Source: CAG-791 sp002390025
GTDB lineage: Bacteria > Bacillota > Clostridia > Lachnospirales > Lachnospiraceae
DNA length: 14,909 nucleotides
Assembly: GCA_946543465.1 (NCBI GenBank)
Contig: CAMNLR010000071.1
Coordinates: forward strand, 1-14,909
Direction of reading: 5' to 3'
In this document: positions 12,436 to 14,909 of the stretch, one piece after another
How the letters are laid out: each line of letters opens with the position of its first letter
Position numbering within the stretch: position 1 is the first letter of the stretch
Notes under the pieces: model-generated
What the model was told of the DNA's origin: nothing
Seen by the model: the letters and a program-made list of their open reading frames with translations, nothing else
The model's database searches: none
Position numbers and translations under genes: made by a program

Positions 12436-13779
12436 TTAGTTCTGAATCAAATTCAGAAAGCCTTTTAATGTCTCTTTATCCATGATGAAGCAGTTGCCGT
12501 AGGGGTTGATCACCATGCTTGTGAGGTTTTCATCGTCCAGGGCAATCTGCATGCATTCAAGGATTGGAAGCTGCATCCTGGATGCCGGTTCGCCTTTTTC
12601 GAACTCGGTCTCGCTGGTGAAAACAGGCAGGGCTTGATTGTTGTCGTTGTCTACAACGTACTTCAGCGTAAAGGTGGCATCCTCTGCTGTGGATGTGTCG
12701 TTGGGCGGCCCCTGGTTCGGGTCGGTCTGAAAACCCGGTTTAAACTTGCCCGGATTCTTCGGCAGACCCGGTTTAAAATCAATCGGTACCAGAAACTCTC
12801 CGCCCTCCTGAATGCAGTGGTGCAGGATGGAGAAGACCGGGAGAATGTTGATGTCCGTTTCCCCCTTCTCCCTTTTCTGATAAATGCTGTCGAGAAGAGC
12901 TTCAAGCGCCCAGTTATTGCTAAGCGATTCATACGGATTTTTCGGGGTGATCTTCTCTCTCCACCCCTCTTTGATTGTCCTGTCATGTTCACGGCAGAAT
13001 TGCCGGAACTGCTGTGCAATCCCTGCACAATAGGAATCCAGAATCTGCAGGGCTTTTTTCTTCAATTTGCCCGGCATGCCGTAATATGCTTCGGCAATGG
13101 CGCCCGCCATGCAGGCAATGGTATCGCTGTCGCCGCCGATGGATACTGCTTTGCGGATGGCGTCCTCGTAGCTTTCGCTCTCATAGAAAGCAATGATTGC
13201 CTCCGGCACGGAGCCCTGGCAGCTCACATCAAAGTGGTAGTCCGGGCGGATTTCATCCAGTGTGCGGATCATTCTGCTGCCGTAGGATTTCATGGCATAA
13301 ACGAAGATCTCTTCTTTGGTTGCGCCTGCCCTCGCCAGGAAAATACTTGCGGCGATCGCCTGTGCACCTTTGATCCCTTCCGGATGATTGTGGGTGACTT
13401 CCGCAGTGAGTTCCGCGGCATGCAGGGTGTCCTCCATGGTCTGATACAGCCACCCGACAGAAGATACCCGCATGGCACTCCCGTTTCCGAAGCTGTTATA
13501 GGGGCGGGGATTTTTGTCACGCAGCCACCTGGCAAAGCTTCCGCCATAGCCGGCATTGGGATAGCGGCGTCCGATCTGCTGCATGGATCTGACAAGCTCA
13601 GTTCTGATCTCATCATCACTCCTCCCCCAGGTATTCATCAGTGCTCTCGCAACTGCCAGTGTCATCATCGAATCATCTGAAGGGTGCGACCACTTGGAAA
13701 GGAGCGGGAAATCCTCTCGTTTTGTGTTATTGAATTCATATACAGAACCTACGATATCTCCAAAGATTGCTCCCAGCAT
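12436..13779 (-). CDS. ADP-ribosylglycohydrolase (DraG-like) fused to SseB-like domain
   Basis: 447 residues from ATG at 13779, chosen over ATG at 13863 because GAGGAGGT lies a few bases upstream and the family begins MLGAIFGDIVGSVYEF. Residues 1-260 carry the DraG/ARH signature motifs: GAIFGDIVGS, SDDSMMT (34-40, metal ligands), FGNGSAMR (97-104), THNHPEGIKGA (129-139) and GGDSDT (215-220, metal ligands). All expected magnesium-binding residues appear present, so it should be an active hydrolase of ADP-ribose linked to protein or another group. After a proline-rich linker (331-360), residues 380-447 resemble the N-terminal SseB domain (ALPVFTSETEF, SMVINPYG). It shares orientation with the macro-domain gene downstream and is divergent from a LysR gene. 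The physiological target is unknown. Confidence 0.88.
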   Translation of the reverse strand: MLGAIFGDIVGSVYEFNNTKREDFPLLSKWSHPSDDSMMTLAVARALMNTWGRSDDEIRTELVRSMQQIGRRYPNAGYGGSFARWLRDKNPRPYNSFGNGSAMRVSSVGWLYQTMEDTLHAAELTAEVTHNHPEGIKGAQAIAASIFLARAGATKEEIFVYAMKSYGSRMIRTLDEIRPDYHFDVSCQGSVPEAIIAFYESESYEDAIRKAVSIGGDSDTIACMAGAIAEAYYGMPGKLKKKALQILDSYCAGIAQQFRQFCREHDRTIKEGWREKITPKNPYESLSNNWALEALLDSIYQKREKGETDINILPVFSILHHCIQEGGEFLVPIDFKPGLPKNPGKFKPGFQTDPNQGPPNDTSTAEDATFTLKYVVDNDNNQALPVFTSETEFEKGEPASRMQLPILECMQIALDDENLTSMVINPYGNCFIMDKETLKGFLNLIQN

Positions 13780-13854
13780 TTTCTTTACCTCCTCTGTCTT
13801 ATTCATTTTACTTTTGTCTGTTTCTATGGTAAAGATACCAGAACCCCTGCCGCA

Positions 13855-13879
13855 AAAGGTCAAACGCCATTTGACCTTT
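13855..13879. promoter_or_regulatory. Perfect inverted repeat between divergent LysR and ADP-ribosylglycohydrolase genes
   Basis: AAAGGTCAAA (13855-13864), CGCCA, TTTGACCTTT (13870-13879): exact 10-base arms. The position, 45 bases before the LysR start and 76 bases before the hydrolase start, fits a LysR-type operator shared by both genes. AAAAAAATATTT follows on the plus strand, so a hairpin with a terminator-like tail is the alternative reading. Confidence 0.6.
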
Positions 13880-13923
13880 AAAAAAATATTTCTACAATCT
13901 TCTTGTTGTAAAGGAGGTGTTTT

Positions 13924-14796
13924 ATGGAGATTCGTGTACTGAGATATTTTCTGGAAACTGCCCGGGAAGGGAATATGACCCGCGCAGCCCAGCGCCTGTT
14001 CGTCTCCCAGCCCACCATGTCAAAACAGCTGAAAGAGTTGGAAAAGGAGCTTGGGACAAAGCTTTTTGTCAGAACCAATTACAACATACGGTTGACAGAT
14101 GCCGGCATGCTGCTGCGGGAGCGGGCGGAAGATATCATATCACTGGTAGATAAAACAGAGGCCGAGTTTAAAGCGCTGGAGGAGTTCAACAGCGGGGAAA
14201 TATATGTCGGTGCCCCGGAATCCAAATCCATGAGTCTGTTTGCAGAGATCGTATGCAGACTTCAGAGGGAGTATCCGAAAATCCGATGTAATATTTACAG
14301 CGGAAACATGCAGGATGTCTGTGAGAAGCTCGATAAAGGGCTGCTTGATTTTGCCATTGTCATGAACTATGTGGACCCCATGAAGTACAACTGTCTTCCC
14401 ATGTCTACAAAAGACAACTGGGGCGTCATCATGAGACAGGATGATCCGCTTGCCGAAAAGGAAGCTTTTTCCGTATCGGATCTGAAGAGGCTCCCCCTGA
14501 TCTGCTCCAAACAGTGGGTGGACCAGGAGTTTCCTCAGTGGTTCCGGTCCGATCTGGGGGATGTGAATATCGTGGCTACTTATAACCTTCCTTTTAATGG
14601 TGCTGTCATGGCAAAGGCAGGGATGGGGTATGCCCTGATGCTGGACAATCTTGTGAACACGGGCGCGGGAAGTGATATCATCTTCCGCCCTCTGCTGGAC
14701 GTCCCGGAGGCCGAGATGTATGTCATATGGAGGAAGAACCAGGTCTTCACCCCCATCGCAGAGCTTCTGCTGAATGAGCTGCAGGCCTGTTTCTAA
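13924..14796 (+). CDS. LysR-family transcriptional regulator
   Basis: 290 residues, the normal family length. The N-terminal winged helix is clear: MEIRVLRYFLETAREGNMTRAAQRLFVSQPTMSKQLKELEKELGTKLFVR, with the recognition helix around SQPTMSKQLKELE (28-40), and RLTDAG ending the wing. A linker helix (63-88) leads to the periplasmic-binding-like effector domain beginning GEIYVGAPESKSM, with a GLLDFAIVMNY segment and a C-terminal ELLLNELQ. AAAGGAGG lies eight bases before ATG. It is divergent from the ADP-ribosylglycohydrolase gene with a perfect inverted repeat between them, so it is likely to regulate itself and that gene. The effector is unknown. Confidence 0.93.
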   Translation: MEIRVLRYFLETAREGNMTRAAQRLFVSQPTMSKQLKELEKELGTKLFVRTNYNIRLTDAGMLLRERAEDIISLVDKTEAEFKALEEFNSGEIYVGAPESKSMSLFAEIVCRLQREYPKIRCNIYSGNMQDVCEKLDKGLLDFAIVMNYVDPMKYNCLPMSTKDNWGVIMRQDDPLAEKEAFSVSDLKRLPLICSKQWVDQEFPQWFRSDLGDVNIVATYNLPFNGAVMAKAGMGYALMLDNLVNTGAGSDIIFRPLLDVPEAEMYVIWRKNQVFTPIAELLLNELQACF

Positions 14797-14801
14797 ACTG
14801 C

Positions 14802-14830
14802 GGGACACGTGGGACACGAGGGACGGTTCC
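14802..14830. repeat. GGGAC-rich interspersed repeat, copy 3
   Basis: GGGACACGT then GGGACACGAGGGACGGTTCC, six bases after the LysR stop. 19 bases (14811-14829) are identical to 4592-4610, but the GTCCC right half is missing. Nothing else is recognisable up to 14909. Confidence 0.65.
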
Positions 14831-14909
14831 AATGACATTAAGGTAGGAAAACAGAAAATAATAGTGTATTATTCAGGATAAGGTAAATTCAAACGGAACA
14901 CAGCCAGTT

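Noticed and set aside
12440..12458. TTCTGAAT/ATTCAGAA inverted repeat at the end of the ADP-ribosylglycohydrolase gene
   Set aside because: Lies within the last codons and has no T tract on the minus strand; probably chance.
12634..13680. 348-codon plus-strand open frame
   Set aside because: Lies entirely opposite the ADP-ribosylglycohydrolase gene, which has all family motifs; no ribosome binding site or recognisable protein character. A mirror of codon bias.
14140..14838. 232-codon minus-strand open frame
   Set aside because: Antisense to the LysR gene; no independent support.

Overview
The window looks like a chromosomal accessory stretch from a Firmicute, most likely a gut clostridium of the Lachnospiraceae type. 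That is an inference from strong AGGAGG ribosome binding sites, moderate GC, and protein families typical of that group: an Rpn-type nuclease remnant, an HxlR/flavin reductase pair, a DUF364 protein, an ADP-ribosylglycohydrolase with an SseB-like tail, and a macro domain with an HTH tail. No rRNA, tRNA, CRISPR array, integrase or intact transposase was seen.

Layout. 60-3305 (minus): a PLD-nuclease/superfamily 2 helicase whose C-terminal DUF3427-like domain appears to stop early, preceded by a 63-aa unknown protein. 3484-4066 (plus): a monocistronic unit with an extended -10 promoter, a secreted-type peptide with a double-glycine leader and an SH3-like mature part, and a strong terminator. 4155-4470: the 3' remnant of an Rpn/PD-(D/E)XK gene. 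4489-9087: a repeat-rich region holding three paralogous genes of exactly 78 codons (4630-4866, 5841-6077, 8534-8770, all minus). The outer two sit inside almost the same cassette: a roughly 310-bp upstream module, a hairpin against the ribosome binding site, and a near-identical minus-strand terminator. The middle copy is more diverged and lies in frame just upstream of a C39-like peptidase that has lost its catalytic-cysteine half. An oxalate/formate-type MFS transporter (6405-7682) lies among them, with a 10-bp tandem repeat just upstream of its start.

9212-11062: a flavin reductase-family gene (minus) faces an HxlR regulator and a DUF364 protein (plus) across a GTAC-rich operator-like region. 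11193-14796: a macro-domain/HTH protein and an ADP-ribosylglycohydrolase/SseB protein (both minus), with a divergent LysR regulator (plus) behind a perfect 10-bp inverted repeat. The two enzymes would both act on ADP-ribose or ADP-ribosylated substrates.

The part most likely to be undescribed is the 78-codon gene family with its repeated regulatory cassette. Its function cannot be read from the sequence. The second candidate is the double-glycine/SH3 peptide gene.
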